Shown piece by piece: positions 34,729 to 43,163 of a DNA stretch of 64,000 nt. Every line of letters starts with the position of its first letter. Position 1 is the first letter of the stretch. Made by a program: the position numbers and the translations under genes. This stretch comes from G965197555 sp965197555 (GTDB lineage: Bacteria; Chloroflexota; Dehalococcoidia; Lucifugimonadales; UBA3495), in NCBI GenBank assembly GCA_965197555.1, contig OZ240213.1, forward strand, positions 310,001-374,000, given 5' to 3'. The notes under the pieces are model-generated. The model was not told the origin of the DNA. It was given only the letters and a program-made list of their open reading frames with translations, and did no database searches.

Positions 34729-36160
34729 AGTTCGGTGAAAATGTCACCCTATGGAAAGGGTGGCGGTAACGTTAAAGGACAAGGAGCAACAAAGGGCAAT
34801 GGTGCTTAACCGGGTGGAACGGGGACTACTCACAGGGGAGGAGGCTGCCGGGCTGATGGGACTGTCCTTGCGGCAGGAGCGTCGGCTGTTGGCGGCCTAC
34901 AGGAAGGAGGGTGTGGCTGCCCTGGCCCACGGCAACCGAGGACGGAAGCCGGTCCACCGCATCGGGGAGGAGACCAGGAACCGGGTGGTCGAGTTGGCCC
35001 GAGGGCCATACGCTGGGTTGAATCACCACCATTTGCGGGATGCACTGGAGGAAAGGGAGGGGCTGCGATTGAGCCGCTCTACTGTGCGGCGCCTCCTTCA
35101 AGAGGCCGGGGTGCCCAACCCCAGAAGGCGTCGCAGACCCCAACACCGCCAGCGTAGGGAACGCTACCCCCAGGAGGGGATGCTGCTGCAAGTTGACGGC
35201 AGCCGCCACGATTGGCTGGAGGGCCGGGGGGCCTACCTGACCCTTTTGGCAGCGGTAGATGATGCCACCGGCACCATTCCCTATGCGTTGTTCCGGGAGC
35301 AGGAGGACGCCCATGGCTACTTTCTGCTATTGAGGGAGATCGCCGGCCGCAAGGGCCTACCCCTAGCCATCTACTCCGACCGTCACAGCATCTTCCAGGT
35401 GAACCCGAAGCAGCGGGAGACGGTGGCGGAGCAATTGGCCGGGGAGCGCCAACCAACCCAGTTCGGCCGGGCGCTAAAGGAACTGGGGATCGAGTCCATC
35501 GTGGCCCTGTCGCCTCAAGCCAAGGGCCGGGTGGAAAGGTTGTTCGGCACCTTGCAGGACCGTCTCGTCAGCGAACTGAGGCTCAAGAAGGCCAACACCC
35601 TAGAGGAGGCCAACCGGGGGCTATGGGAATATCTGCCCCGGTTCAACCGGTGCTTTGCTGTACCCCCGGCCCAGCCCGGCAGCGCCTACCGGGCAGCGGC
35701 GGGCAGCGGCGGACTGGCCGGGATGCTCTGCTTCAAGTACCAACGAACCGTGGCCAACGACAACACAGTGAAGCTGGAAGAGCATACGCTGCAGTTGCTG
35801 CCGGGACCGGAGCGCCTTAGCTACGCCCGGGCTCGGGTAGAGGTGCGGGAGCTGTTGGACGGCAGCTTCTCGGTGGTCTATCAGGGGAAGGTCGTTGCCA
35901 CTCAAGAAGCGCCGCCTCTGCCGGTGGTGCTCCGCAGCCGGGACAATCCCTGGCGACCAAGCATAGCCGGGGAAGGTATTGCTGGTTCGGAAGACCGGGC
36001 GCTCCAAGGACCGCCCCAGCAGCGGGAGCGGCCTAATCCTGTTCCTAACCAAGCAAGCAACCCCAAGCCCCCAGTCCACAGACCAGGCCCCCAACACCCT
36101 TGGCGGACCCCCATAGTGACTAAATCATTGAACCATTAGGGGTGACACCTTTACTGAACT
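34729..36160 (+). mobile_element. IS1202-like (ISNCY) insertion sequence
   Basis: Left end TTCGGTGAAAATGTCACCCTATGG (from about 34731) resembles the reverse complement of the right end, TTCAGTAAAGGTGTCACCCC (to about 36153), giving imperfect inverted repeats around TGTCACCC. The outer boundaries are approximate and no clear target duplication was found. Contains one transposase gene. Positions should be read as within about 15 bases. Confidence 0.7.
34751..36139 (+). CDS. ISNCY/IS1202-type transposase with integrase core
   Basis: 462 residues. N-terminal HTH (RGLLTGEEAAGLMGLSLRQERRLL) and a second basic helix region (GLRLSRSTVRRLLQEAGVPNPR); then the DDE core with MLLQVDGSRHDWLEG (first Asp), LPLAIYSDRHSIFQ (second Asp) and SPQAKGRVERLFGTLQDRL (Glu). 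The C-terminal LEEHTLQLLPGPERLSYARARVEV and a Pro-rich tail are typical of the IS1202 group. It appears intact. Start ATG 34751 lies ten bases after the terminal TGTCACCC. Confidence 0.88.
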   Translation: MERVAVTLKDKEQQRAMVLNRVERGLLTGEEAAGLMGLSLRQERRLLAAYRKEGVAALAHGNRGRKPVHRIGEETRNRVVELARGPYAGLNHHHLRDALEEREGLRLSRSTVRRLLQEAGVPNPRRRRRPQHRQRRERYPQEGMLLQVDGSRHDWLEGRGAYLTLLAAVDDATGTIPYALFREQEDAHGYFLLLREIAGRKGLPLAIYSDRHSIFQVNPKQRETVAEQLAGERQPTQFGRALKELGIESIVALSPQAKGRVERLFGTLQDRLVSELRLKKANTLEEANRGLWEYLPRFNRCFAVPPAQPGSAYRAAAGSGGLAGMLCFKYQRTVANDNTVKLEEHTLQLLPGPERLSYARARVEVRELLDGSFSVVYQGKVVATQEAPPLPVVLRSRDNPWRPSIAGEGIAGSEDRALQGPPQQRERPNPVPNQASNPKPPVHRPGPQHPWRTPIVTKSLNH

Positions 36161-36289
36161 ACGACAGCTGGCGAATTGACTCATAAATATTGTTACCGAA
36201 AGGGGTATCGTTGCCTCGGAAATCATGTTACCGGAGGGTGGCGTGACATGGCCACCGGATGGTGAGTATACGGAAAGGGTTAAGACCGG

Positions 36290-36766
36290 GTGGGCAGTGT
36301 GATACACCGCATAAGGCAACGCCTACCATTTCCCCTAGTGGGCCTGGACTCGAATAACGGTAGCAAGTTCATCAACCGGCGATTGTACAACTACTGCCAG
36401 AGGGAGGAGATCACCTTCGCTCGTTCCAGACTCTCCGTGAATTTCTTCTGGTCTGTCGTGCGACTACAAGAAGAGCAGCGTCACGGACCCCGGGTCCACC
36501 CGGTGTATGATGCACCCCGCACTCCATACCAAAGAAGCGAGGAGCAGCGGGAAGACTTGGCAATGGAATATTCCAGGTTGAACCCAGGCAAACTACTGAA
36601 ACCAATAAAGCAGCGCCAGGACAGGTCTATGGCCGTTGGCGGAACCTACACCATGACCTCCCTCCGGGTAACATCTACTTTTAAGGCTACGCGGCTGGAG
36701 GCGGAAGCAAACACTTTCTACCAATCATTCTTGAACCTGAGCTCGCTGGACTACTCGGTGGCCTAG
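36290..36766 (+). pseudogene. Degraded integrase-type transposase fragment
   Basis: The reading keeps pieces of a DDE integrase-like transposase: GLDSNNGSKFINRRLYNYCQ and REEITFARSR (the D..NG.EF region), NFFWSVVRL, VHPVYDAPRTPYQR and EYSRLNPGKLLKP. The catalytic Glu segment and the start are missing, so a deletion is likely. Upstream at 36186-36265, three GTTACCG or CCACCG units spaced by about 35 bases look like subterminal repeats of its left end. Not expected to be active. Confidence 0.65.
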
Positions 36767-37048
36767 CTATCTTAGTGCATTGAAGACTTCTGGAATATGC
36801 TTCCAACAAATGGATAGAAGTGAGTGCCATAATTCTGGCAGGAAGACATTTCACAGCCCCTCAATCTGTGGTGCTTGGTACCTCTTCGAGCTCTCGGCAA
36901 GTAATACTGATCGAATAGACCATTATCAGGACGGCCTGCGAGCGGGCAGGCTCGTCCGGAAAAATCTCGTTGAATTGGGGAACAATGACTATATGACACT
37001 TCCCTAGTGCCACATTGGTATCAAGATTTGCACGAAGCAACTAGATGA
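36767..37048. other. Intergenic region of 282 bases
   Basis: Overlapping short frames without family text. Contains GCCTGCGAGCGGGCAGGC near 36933, a possible small hairpin. Nothing else recognised. Confidence 0.35.
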
Positions 37049-37252
37049 TTATGGCGTTTTTGGGCCGATGACATCCTCAATGGGAAACCCCATTGTTTCG
37101 ATGGGCTCGCATCCGGTTATTTTGGCCTGTTCGTAAATCTCTGGCCTGCAAACTACGATGTAGCTACCATGCTCCTCCAAAAAGATCCGCTCCAACGTCT
37201 TATTTGGGTACGCCCTCACGAGTACTTTTTCGCCTTTCTCCATCTCACTCAT
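37049..37252 (-). CDS. Small hypothetical protein next to the DUF5343 gene
   Basis: 67 residues from ATG 37252; the longer form from 37306 is not favoured. KGEKVLVRAYPNKTLERIFLE, GSYIVVCRPEIYEQAKITG and MGFPIEDVIGP suggest a compact alpha/beta protein. It is divergent from the DUF5343 gene with a shared 152-base spacer that carries the promoter and a dyad. I do not recognise the family. The ribosome site is weak (GGCAGGG close to the ATG). Confidence 0.5.
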   Translation of the reverse strand: MSEMEKGEKVLVRAYPNKTLERIFLEEHGSYIVVCRPEIYEQAKITGCEPIETMGFPIEDVIGPKTP

Positions 37253-37322
37253 CCCTGCCTGGAAAGAGAATGAGCGCAGATTAGACGGTGCCAATGGCAC
37301 TCGCAAGTTTTGTCCACCTTTA

Positions 37323-37348
37323 TGCCACTACAGTCTTGCACTGTGGCA
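37323..37348. promoter_or_regulatory. Imperfect dyad overlapping the -35 box of the DUF5343 promoter
   Basis: TGCCA(CTA)CAGT, five-base centre CTTGC, ACTGTGGCA: both arms pair except for a three-base bulge. Overlap with the -35 element at 37336-37341 suits an operator. Suggested role only. Confidence 0.4.
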
Positions 37349-37364
37349 TTTGGCGAATTATAAT
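37336..37364 (+). promoter_or_regulatory. Promoter of the DUF5343 gene
   Basis: TTGCAC (37336-37341), a 17-base spacer, perfect TATAAT (37359-37364). It lies inside the longer possible reading frame starting at 37288, which argues that translation begins at 37402 or 37405. Confidence 0.65.
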
Positions 37365-37404
37365 CAATGTCAGAGTGGCATCTCCGAAAGCCTTGGAGCG
37401 AATG

Positions 37405-38244
37405 ATGGAACAGCAGAGCATAACTAATGTCGGCAACGACATTGCGGGTAGCAAGCAATTGTCACCGCCGTACGTATCGTACATGACCTTCAGGAATCTT
37501 ATAGAGTGGTTGGCAATCGAGGGCGTTCCTCTCAGGTTTGACCGATCGTTCTGGAGCAAGAAATATAACGGTAGTATCGGCCCCCAATTGATGTCCGGGA
37601 TTCGGTTCCTGGGTCTACTTGTTGAAGACGAACCAACACCGTTGCTAGAACACTTGGTTAATTCAAGCGGTGACGACCGGAAAGAGGCTCTCCGGTCCAT
37701 TTACCGGAACGCATACAAGACCGTTGGGTTCGATGCTTTGCAAAGGGCTACTCCAGGAATGCTTAGGGAATGGTTTGGCACATATGCCATCGATGGTACG
37801 ACACTAAGAAAGGCAGAGTCCTTTTTTATCAATGCCATCAAAGATGCCGATGAACCTTTGTCTAATTCTCTCAAGAAGCTCTCTAGGAACAAAGCCAGTA
37901 GCGGAGGCACATCCGCATCCGCCAATTCCAAGAAAGGTAAGATTTCGAGAAAATCAAAGGTTGACGATATCAAAGGCCCGGATGGTGCAACTACTCCATC
38001 AGGCGCCAATAGAGCTGGTGTTCCACGATTCGAGACTAATCTGCCCGTAGCGAGTCAGAGTCTAATGATCTGGGGTCTATTCCAATCTTTGCCAACGCCT
38101 GGAACCGTATTCGACGATACTGCTCGGGAGAGATGGATTAAGGCTGCCGAGGCTATCTTCGAGGTCGAATATCAACCGGCGGAATCGCCTATTTCAGACG
38201 CAGCAAGCACCCCAGATGACACTGGGGTGCTTGAGGGGAGGTGA
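37405..38244 (+). CDS. DUF5343-family protein
   Basis: 279 residues from ATG 37405 (GGAG six bases upstream; ATG at 37402 adjoins). The family core is clear: LSPPYVSYMTFRNLIEWL, RFDRSFWSKKYNGSIGPQL, GIRFLGLLVEDEPTPLLEHLV and the ATPGMLREWFGTYAIDGTTL segment ending in RKAESFFINAIKDA. A Ser/Lys-rich linker (residues 165-195) is followed by a C-terminal part with SLMIWGLFQSLPTPGT. Function unknown; the domain may be a winged-helix DNA-binding fold, and family members are often found in accessory islands. Base composition is more AT-rich than in neighbours, consistent with transfer. Confidence 0.7.
   Translation: MEQQSITNVGNDIAGSKQLSPPYVSYMTFRNLIEWLAIEGVPLRFDRSFWSKKYNGSIGPQLMSGIRFLGLLVEDEPTPLLEHLVNSSGDDRKEALRSIYRNAYKTVGFDALQRATPGMLREWFGTYAIDGTTLRKAESFFINAIKDADEPLSNSLKKLSRNKASSGGTSASANSKKGKISRKSKVDDIKGPDGATTPSGANRAGVPRFETNLPVASQSLMIWGLFQSLPTPGTVFDDTARERWIKAAEAIFEVEYQPAESPISDAASTPDDTGVLEGR
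38204..38233 (+). terminator. Strong hairpin at the end of the DUF5343 gene
   Basis: CAAGCACCCCAG pairs perfectly with CTGGGGTGCTTG around a six-base loop. It lies inside the last codons, 10 bases before the stop, and lacks a downstream T-run, so it could be an RNA-stability hairpin instead of a terminator. Confidence 0.5.
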
Positions 38245-38682
38245 GAAGCCCATGCAGCTAGGCACACACCCGGTAGAAACGGTGGTAGTTTGGCGCGCTG
38301 TACTGTTTTTACAGACCTGGGCCGCTTCTTGTTTTACAGACCTGGGCCGCTTCTTGTTTCGCGATGTTCCTCTCCCTTAATCGCCTTCCTCGGTGGAAAC
38401 ACAACAACTCTGCGAGTAGGAAGGTAATGGGTTCGTTTCTTTACCGCCACTTCCTAGCATAACCTGCATTGTACAACAGTTGGCATGACACGAAACGAGG
38501 GACCGACTCGAATTTATCGGGTTGCATCATTTGACCATGCATTGTGGGGATCATTACCTTCACCCTCCCTAAGACGGATGCCTAATCCTTGAGGCCGGAG
38601 AACTTCAATGCAGTGACCACCGGGTGCCACACCTTGAAGCTAGCTAACACTCCCGGATAAAGGTAAGTCGGCCGATGGTGTC
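38245..38682. other. Intergenic region of 438 bases
   Basis: Contains the tandem repeat listed separately; otherwise no gene or RNA was recognised. The 3' end of the cupin gene begins at 38683. Confidence 0.4.
38307..38356 (+). repeat. 25-base perfect tandem duplication
   Basis: TTTTACAGACCTGGGCCGCTTCTTG occurs twice in direct succession (38307-38331 and 38332-38356). Only two copies, so a recent slippage event or a short VNTR. Confidence 0.85.
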
Positions 38683-39123
38683 TCACACGGTCGCTGGGCC
38701 CAGGGCACCGATATCCGATGGCTGGGCTTCCTCCGGCCCCGGCCAAGGCGGTGAAGTGTAGCAAAGAAAACGGAGGTCGGCGTCAAAGTTCGCGCTGAAC
38801 TGGAACCGCCACCGGGCGGGGATTACCAAGCTGTCTCCCGGGCCAACAGCAACAGCGACCACCGCCCCCGGTTCCACATCTTTAGGGCAGCGCCACACCT
38901 TCCCACTCCCCTGCAACACGTACCAAATCTCCTCGACTTGCTGATGCCACACCGGCCGGGAGACTTGGCCGGCTGGCAGCGTCACCTCACACAGACTGGC
39001 CCGGCGCGCCGCGTGGTAATCATCCACAAGCAAACGTATCTCAGACCCATCCGGGGCTACAGCATCTCGTTGATGGTTACGCCGTCCCACGGGTGGCGCC
39101 GGAGAATCGTCTTGACCAGCCAT
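38683..39123 (-). CDS. Cupin-domain protein
   Basis: 146 residues from ATG 39123, with GGAG seven bases upstream; the longer form from 39198 is less likely. A single cupin: RASLCEVTLPAGQVSRPVWHQQVEEIWYVLQGSGKVW gives the first motif (G..H.H-like, here WHQQVEE), and GPGDSLVIPARWRFQF the second. Substrate unknown; this is one of many small cupins. A metal site with His and Glu is plausible but not certain. Confidence 0.7.
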   Translation of the reverse strand: MAGQDDSPAPPVGRRNHQRDAVAPDGSEIRLLVDDYHAARRASLCEVTLPAGQVSRPVWHQQVEEIWYVLQGSGKVWRCPKDVEPGAVVAVAVGPGDSLVIPARWRFQFSANFDADLRFLCYTSPPWPGPEEAQPSDIGALGPATV

Positions 39124-39272
39124 AGTCAACTCCGGACTCAAGCATCGGCGAACGACCAAGGTATCGTCAAGTGTTAAACACCGTGGGCCAAGGGACAAGA
39201 TCCTTGGTATAAAGACGACTATTGGACAGTGGAGTCAGCAGGCGGTTTATGAAGTCGGTATCTGATCTGTTA

Positions 39273-40043
39273 TTAGACCCTGGGCTTGCGTCCCTTGCGG
39301 TCCAGGAATTCTTTGAACCCATCCTCCACCGATAAGCCCTGGAAACGCCCCTGGCGGGCGGTTACCTCATTCCAGAACTGCTCTTCCAACGGGAGTCCAG
39401 TCTGTTCCAGCAGCATCTGTTTGACATTCGCCACAGACTCGATGCGGTTCTTGGCGATCCCCTCAGCCACTTCCACCGTTTTCTCCAGCAACTCCTCCGG
39501 CCGTACCATGTGGTTGAGCAAGCCGATACGAAAGGCCTCTTCAGCAAATATCTCCCGCCCGCTGTAAAGCAACTCCTTGGCCTTGGGCCATCCGACCATG
39601 GTCGGTAAACTCCACGTCGCGTTCATTTGCCCGTAATTCACCGCCAAAAAGCGGAAGCTGCTCTTTTCAGTCCCCATCAAAAAGTCCATGCTGGTGGCCA
39701 TCACCGTGCCACCACCATAGCAAAGCCCGTTGATGGCGCCTATGACCGGCTTGATAGCCGTAGCCATATGCCAAGTGTAGTTGGATCTTTCGTCCGCCGC
39801 CCTTTCCCTCTCCTCCGGAGAAAACTCCCGGTTCTCATGGATGTCGGCTCCAGCGGAGAAGGCCCTTTCCCCGGCACCGGTAACAACGATGGCGCCTACT
39901 GAATCATCTTGTTCCATCTCGGTGATGGCCCGGTCGACTTCACGAGTCAACTGAAGGCTCAACGCGTTAAGCACTTCTGGACGATTCAGGGTAATTATGG
40001 CGACCCTATCTACCTGGTCCGTCTTGATCACCTGGTAACTCAT
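39273..40043 (-). CDS. Crotonase-family protein lacking both canonical catalytic Glu
   Basis: 256 residues. LNRPEVLNALSLQLTREVDRA and AFSAGADIHENREF form the CoA part, and GLCYGGGTVMATSMDFLMG the oxyanion-hole loop. Both hydratase Glu positions are replaced (GGGTVM rather than GG.CELA, and VNYGQMNATWSLP rather than the PE.LG motif). So it probably performs another crotonase reaction, such as decarboxylation, hydrolysis or isomerisation, or only binds. Its 3' end has RFQGLSVEDGFKEFLDRKGRKP, typical of enoyl-CoA hydratases. Confidence 0.8.
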   Translation of the reverse strand: MSYQVIKTDQVDRVAIITLNRPEVLNALSLQLTREVDRAITEMEQDDSVGAIVVTGAGERAFSAGADIHENREFSPEERERAADERSNYTWHMATAIKPVIGAINGLCYGGGTVMATSMDFLMGTEKSSFRFLAVNYGQMNATWSLPTMVGWPKAKELLYSGREIFAEEAFRIGLLNHMVRPEELLEKTVEVAEGIAKNRIESVANVKQMLLEQTGLPLEEQFWNEVTARQGRFQGLSVEDGFKEFLDRKGRKPRV

Positions 40044-40354
40044 CTCAGACCGACTGCTCCTTTCAAGCGCGCATTAGCCGTCAGGAATTCTTGGCCGAAG
40101 TCCATACTAAAACACATACCGTGCCTAAAGTAAACTCTCGCGGGCCTCTGCCCCTGGCCTCCGCATCGTTTGTTCCCTGATGAGATTGACCGCCTCGGCA
40201 AGGCTCCCGGTACGAATGTCCCCGGACTTACCGAGAGGTTCGAATTCAAAAAGGGGTGCACTGCCATATCAAGTCCGAATCCCTTTCCATTGGCGCGATG
40301 GCACTGTACCCTTTCATCGTCACATAGAGAATTCATGAACGTTGGAGAGGCACT
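40044..40354. other. Divergent intergenic region of 311 bases
   Basis: Between two divergently transcribed metabolic genes. No gene recognised. It must hold both promoters, but neither could be assigned securely; a GGAGAGG ribosome site precedes the ATG at 40355. Confidence 0.35.
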
Positions 40355-41323
40355 ATGAAAGCTGTCAGAGCGCACCAGACAGGCGGCCCAGAGGTGCTCC
40401 AGTACGAAGAGGTTCCCAACTTACAACCTGGGCCCGGCGAGGCCCTGATCGATATCAAGTCAATCGGCGTCAACTACACCGACGTAGCCAGCCGGAAAGG
40501 GTCTAATCCTCCATCAAGTCTCCCTTGGACCCCTGGGCGGGAGGCAGCGGGCGTAGTCGCCGCTGTTGGAGACAACGTAACCGAAGTCAACGTGGGGGAC
40601 CGGATAGCCTACGCCATGTGCACTGGCTCTTACGCGCAGCAGGCGGTGGTGCCCTCGTGGCTGTTGGTGGGAATGCCTGAAGACATGGAATATGCCACCG
40701 GCGCAGCGACGATGCTCCAAGGCATGACCGCCCATTTCCTGGTCTTTGGCATCACCCGGCTCAATCCCGGCGACAAGGCCTTGGTACACGCCGGGGCGGG
40801 CGGCATGGGACTGATGTTGATACAGATGCTGAAACGGATCGGCGTCCACGTTTTCACCACTGTCTCTACGGACTCCAAGGGGGAGCTGGCGAAGGAAGCC
40901 GGAGCAGACACGATCATCAACTACACGACCCAGGACTTCGCCCAAGTGGTGATGAACGCCACCGGGGGCCAGGGGCTTCGAATCATCTATGACGCCGTTG
41001 GCAAGACCACCTTCGACCAAGGGATGACTTGCCTTGGCCGCCGCGGCTACATGGCGCTGTACGGGCAAGCCAGCGGGCCGGTGCCGCCGGTGGACTCCGG
41101 GGTTTTACGCAACGGCTCCCTGTTCCTAACTCGGCCCAGCCTTTGCGACTACACAGCCACCAGAGAGGAATTACTTCAAAGAGCAACCGAAGTGCTGGAC
41201 TGGGTGAAAACAGGGCAGTTGAAACTGCACATCGGGCTAACCCTGCCGCTATCGGAAGCCCACGAAGCTCACCGTGAGATGGAGGGCCGCAACACCACCG
41301 GGAAAATACTGCTGGTCCCCTGA
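40355..41323 (+). CDS. NADPH:quinone oxidoreductase-like protein (zinc-independent MDR)
   Basis: 322 residues. MKAVRAHQTGGPEVLQYEEV, GEALIDIKSIGVNYTDVASRKG, GREAAGVVAAVGDNVTEVNVGD, the NAD(P) loop HAGAGGMGLMLIQMLKRIG, and INYTTQDFAQVVMNATGGQG. It lacks the Cys/His residues that bind catalytic zinc in alcohol dehydrogenases, as expected for the QOR group. GGAGAGG upstream of ATG. It reduces quinones or enones; physiological substrate unknown. Confidence 0.88.
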   Translation: MKAVRAHQTGGPEVLQYEEVPNLQPGPGEALIDIKSIGVNYTDVASRKGSNPPSSLPWTPGREAAGVVAAVGDNVTEVNVGDRIAYAMCTGSYAQQAVVPSWLLVGMPEDMEYATGAATMLQGMTAHFLVFGITRLNPGDKALVHAGAGGMGLMLIQMLKRIGVHVFTTVSTDSKGELAKEAGADTIINYTTQDFAQVVMNATGGQGLRIIYDAVGKTTFDQGMTCLGRRGYMALYGQASGPVPPVDSGVLRNGSLFLTRPSLCDYTATREELLQRATEVLDWVKTGQLKLHIGLTLPLSEAHEAHREMEGRNTTGKILLVP

Positions 41324-41342
41324 ACCAGCGGTTCAAGCCTCT

Positions 41343-42095
41343 TTACTGGGCGGTCCAACCACCATCGATTACCAGTTCGCTTCCGGTCATAAAGGACGAC
41401 TCGTCTGACGCCAGGAACAACACCCCGTAGGCCACATCCTCGGGGTCTCCGTACCGGCCCAAAGGAACCCGGGACACCGTAAGCTCGTACCTTTGGGGGT
41501 CTGCCCGTCCCTCCTCGGTCATCGGCGTGATGATGGGACCGGGGTGGACCGAGTTGGCCCTGATGCCCTCACCGGCATACTGGATGGCGGTGGACTTGGT
41601 GAAGATTCTTACTGCGCCTTTGGAGGCCTGGTACTCGCCGCTGCTGTTGTCGGTCCCCACCAGGCCCAGTTGGGACGAAATATTGATGATAGATCCACCG
41701 CCAACCCGCCGCATTTCCGGAATTGCGGTCTTGGTGCCCAGGAATACTCCTTTGACGTTTACATCCATAACCTGGTCCCATTCTTCAGCGGTGGTCTCTT
41801 CTATCATCCTTTGGCCGCCGATACCGGCGTTGTTCACTAGGATGTCTAGCTTGCCAAACTCCCTTACGGTAGCTTCGATCGCCTGGCTCCAGTCTGACTC
41901 ACTAGTCACGTCCAAGGGGAAGAAGAGGGCCTGTCCGCCCGCCTCACTGATCTCCTCCACCAACCGCCTCCCTTCCTCCTCCAGCACATCGCCGATGGCC
42001 ACCTTCGCTCCCTCCAGAGCAAACAAGCGTGCTTCGACAGCACCCATTCCCCTCGAGCCCCCACTGATGAACGCTACCTTTCCCTCAAGCCGCAT
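41343..42095 (-). CDS. SDR-family NAD(P)-dependent oxidoreductase
   Basis: 250 residues, classical SDR. ISGGSRGMGAVEARLFALEGA (glycine-rich loop), ILVNNAGIGGQ, SSQLGLVGTDNSSGEYQASKGAV (catalytic Tyr-x3-Lys), HPGPIITPMTEEG and TGSELVIDGGW at the end. Catalytic Ser, Tyr and Lys are all present. It follows the convergent quinone oxidoreductase and precedes another SDR on the same strand, with a 57-base gap. Possible 3-oxoacyl or hydroxysteroid-type dehydrogenase; substrate not assignable. Confidence 0.88.
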   Translation of the reverse strand: MRLEGKVAFISGGSRGMGAVEARLFALEGAKVAIGDVLEEEGRRLVEEISEAGGQALFFPLDVTSESDWSQAIEATVREFGKLDILVNNAGIGGQRMIEETTAEEWDQVMDVNVKGVFLGTKTAIPEMRRVGGGSIINISSQLGLVGTDNSSGEYQASKGAVRIFTKSTAIQYAGEGIRANSVHPGPIITPMTEEGRADPQRYELTVSRVPLGRYGDPEDVAYGVLFLASDESSFMTGSELVIDGGWTAQ

Positions 42096-42152
42096 AGTAA
42101 GTCTCCTCCTCAGTTATTGGGCCGGGATTGGGCCAAAAATCGAAGATAGCTG

Positions 42153-42968
42153 TTAATAGCGCGTTTGCTGGGACATGGTGGTGTAGGTTGCCGGACTCAC
42201 CGTTAGCAGGCCGGCATCCACTGGAAGCACAACCCCGCTGACCCAGCGGGCCTCGTCGCTGGCCAAGTACACGGCCGCATAAGCAATGTCCCAAGCGGTG
42301 CCTTCGGTGCGCAAAGGAGCAGCATTTATCCGATGCTCTCTTAACTCCTCATCCATCCGTGGAGCGACCATGGGAGTGTATATCAGGCCGGGAGCGATCG
42401 CGTTCACTCGTATGTTGTCTTTGCCATGGTCGGCGGCCATGGAAATAGTCAGTCCGATAACAGCAGACTTGGAGGTGGTGTAGGGAGTGCTGCTATGGGC
42501 GCGCAGCCCAGCGATGGAAGAAATGTTGATAATTGAGCCGCCACCGCCCTCCATCATTTTTGGGATGGCCGCCCTGCTAGCAAGAAACATGCTTTTTACG
42601 TTGACATTCATCACCCGGTCCCAGGCTTCGTCACTGACTTCCAGCACCGAACCCCTCTGGGAGATACCCACATTGTTGTCGAGAATATCCAGGCGCCCGT
42701 ACTGCCGAACCGCTTGGTCAACCATTGCAGTACAATCATCCGGGTTGGTCACATCTGCCTGGAACACTGAGGCCTCACCTTCCTCTTCGTGTATCATCGC
42801 CAACGTTTCCTGGGCCCGCGCCTCCACTTGGTCTACCAATAACACCTTTGCTCCTTCGCGGGCGAACAAAACGGCCGTGGCCTTACCATTGCCGATGCCT
42901 TCGCCACTAGAACCGGCACCGGTAACAATGGCGACTTTCCCCTCCAGCCTGGGGCGTCTCTCCGGCAT
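42153..42968 (-). CDS. SDR-family NAD(P)-dependent oxidoreductase
   Basis: 271 residues. VTGAGSSGEGIGNGKATAVLF is a glycine-rich loop with an extra GEGIGNG insertion, ILDNNVGISQRG, ISSIAGLRAHSSTPYTTSKSAV (Tyr-x3-Lys), APGLIYTPMVAPRM and VSGVVLPVDAGL. The insertion and the NNVG in place of NNAG are unusual but common in one SDR subset. Likely an operon partner of the SDR downstream (41343). Confidence 0.87.
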   Translation of the reverse strand: MPERRPRLEGKVAIVTGAGSSGEGIGNGKATAVLFAREGAKVLLVDQVEARAQETLAMIHEEEGEASVFQADVTNPDDCTAMVDQAVRQYGRLDILDNNVGISQRGSVLEVSDEAWDRVMNVNVKSMFLASRAAIPKMMEGGGGSIINISSIAGLRAHSSTPYTTSKSAVIGLTISMAADHGKDNIRVNAIAPGLIYTPMVAPRMDEELREHRINAAPLRTEGTAWDIAYAAVYLASDEARWVSGVVLPVDAGLLTVSPATYTTMSQQTRY

Positions 42969-43096
42969 GGTTACTCCTTTAGGCCACGCAGGTTCGGAGT
43001 GGCAACAGTACGATGGATTAATCCGTATAGCTTGTCAAGTGGACTTTGGGTAGGACGAAGCAGCACCATTCTCCGGTGAAGCGCACGACGCTGTCC

Positions 43097-43126
43097 TTGA
43101 CTGGTAAATTCGTGGCAGCTTACACT
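43097..43126 (+). promoter_or_regulatory. Promoter of the NYN-LOTUS gene
   Basis: TTGACT (43097-43102), an 18-base spacer, TACACT (43121-43126). It lies 38 bases before the ATG at 43164. Confidence 0.5.
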
Positions 43127-43163
43127 AGGCCAGGGAATCGCAACGCTTGGAAGTATCTAAAGA

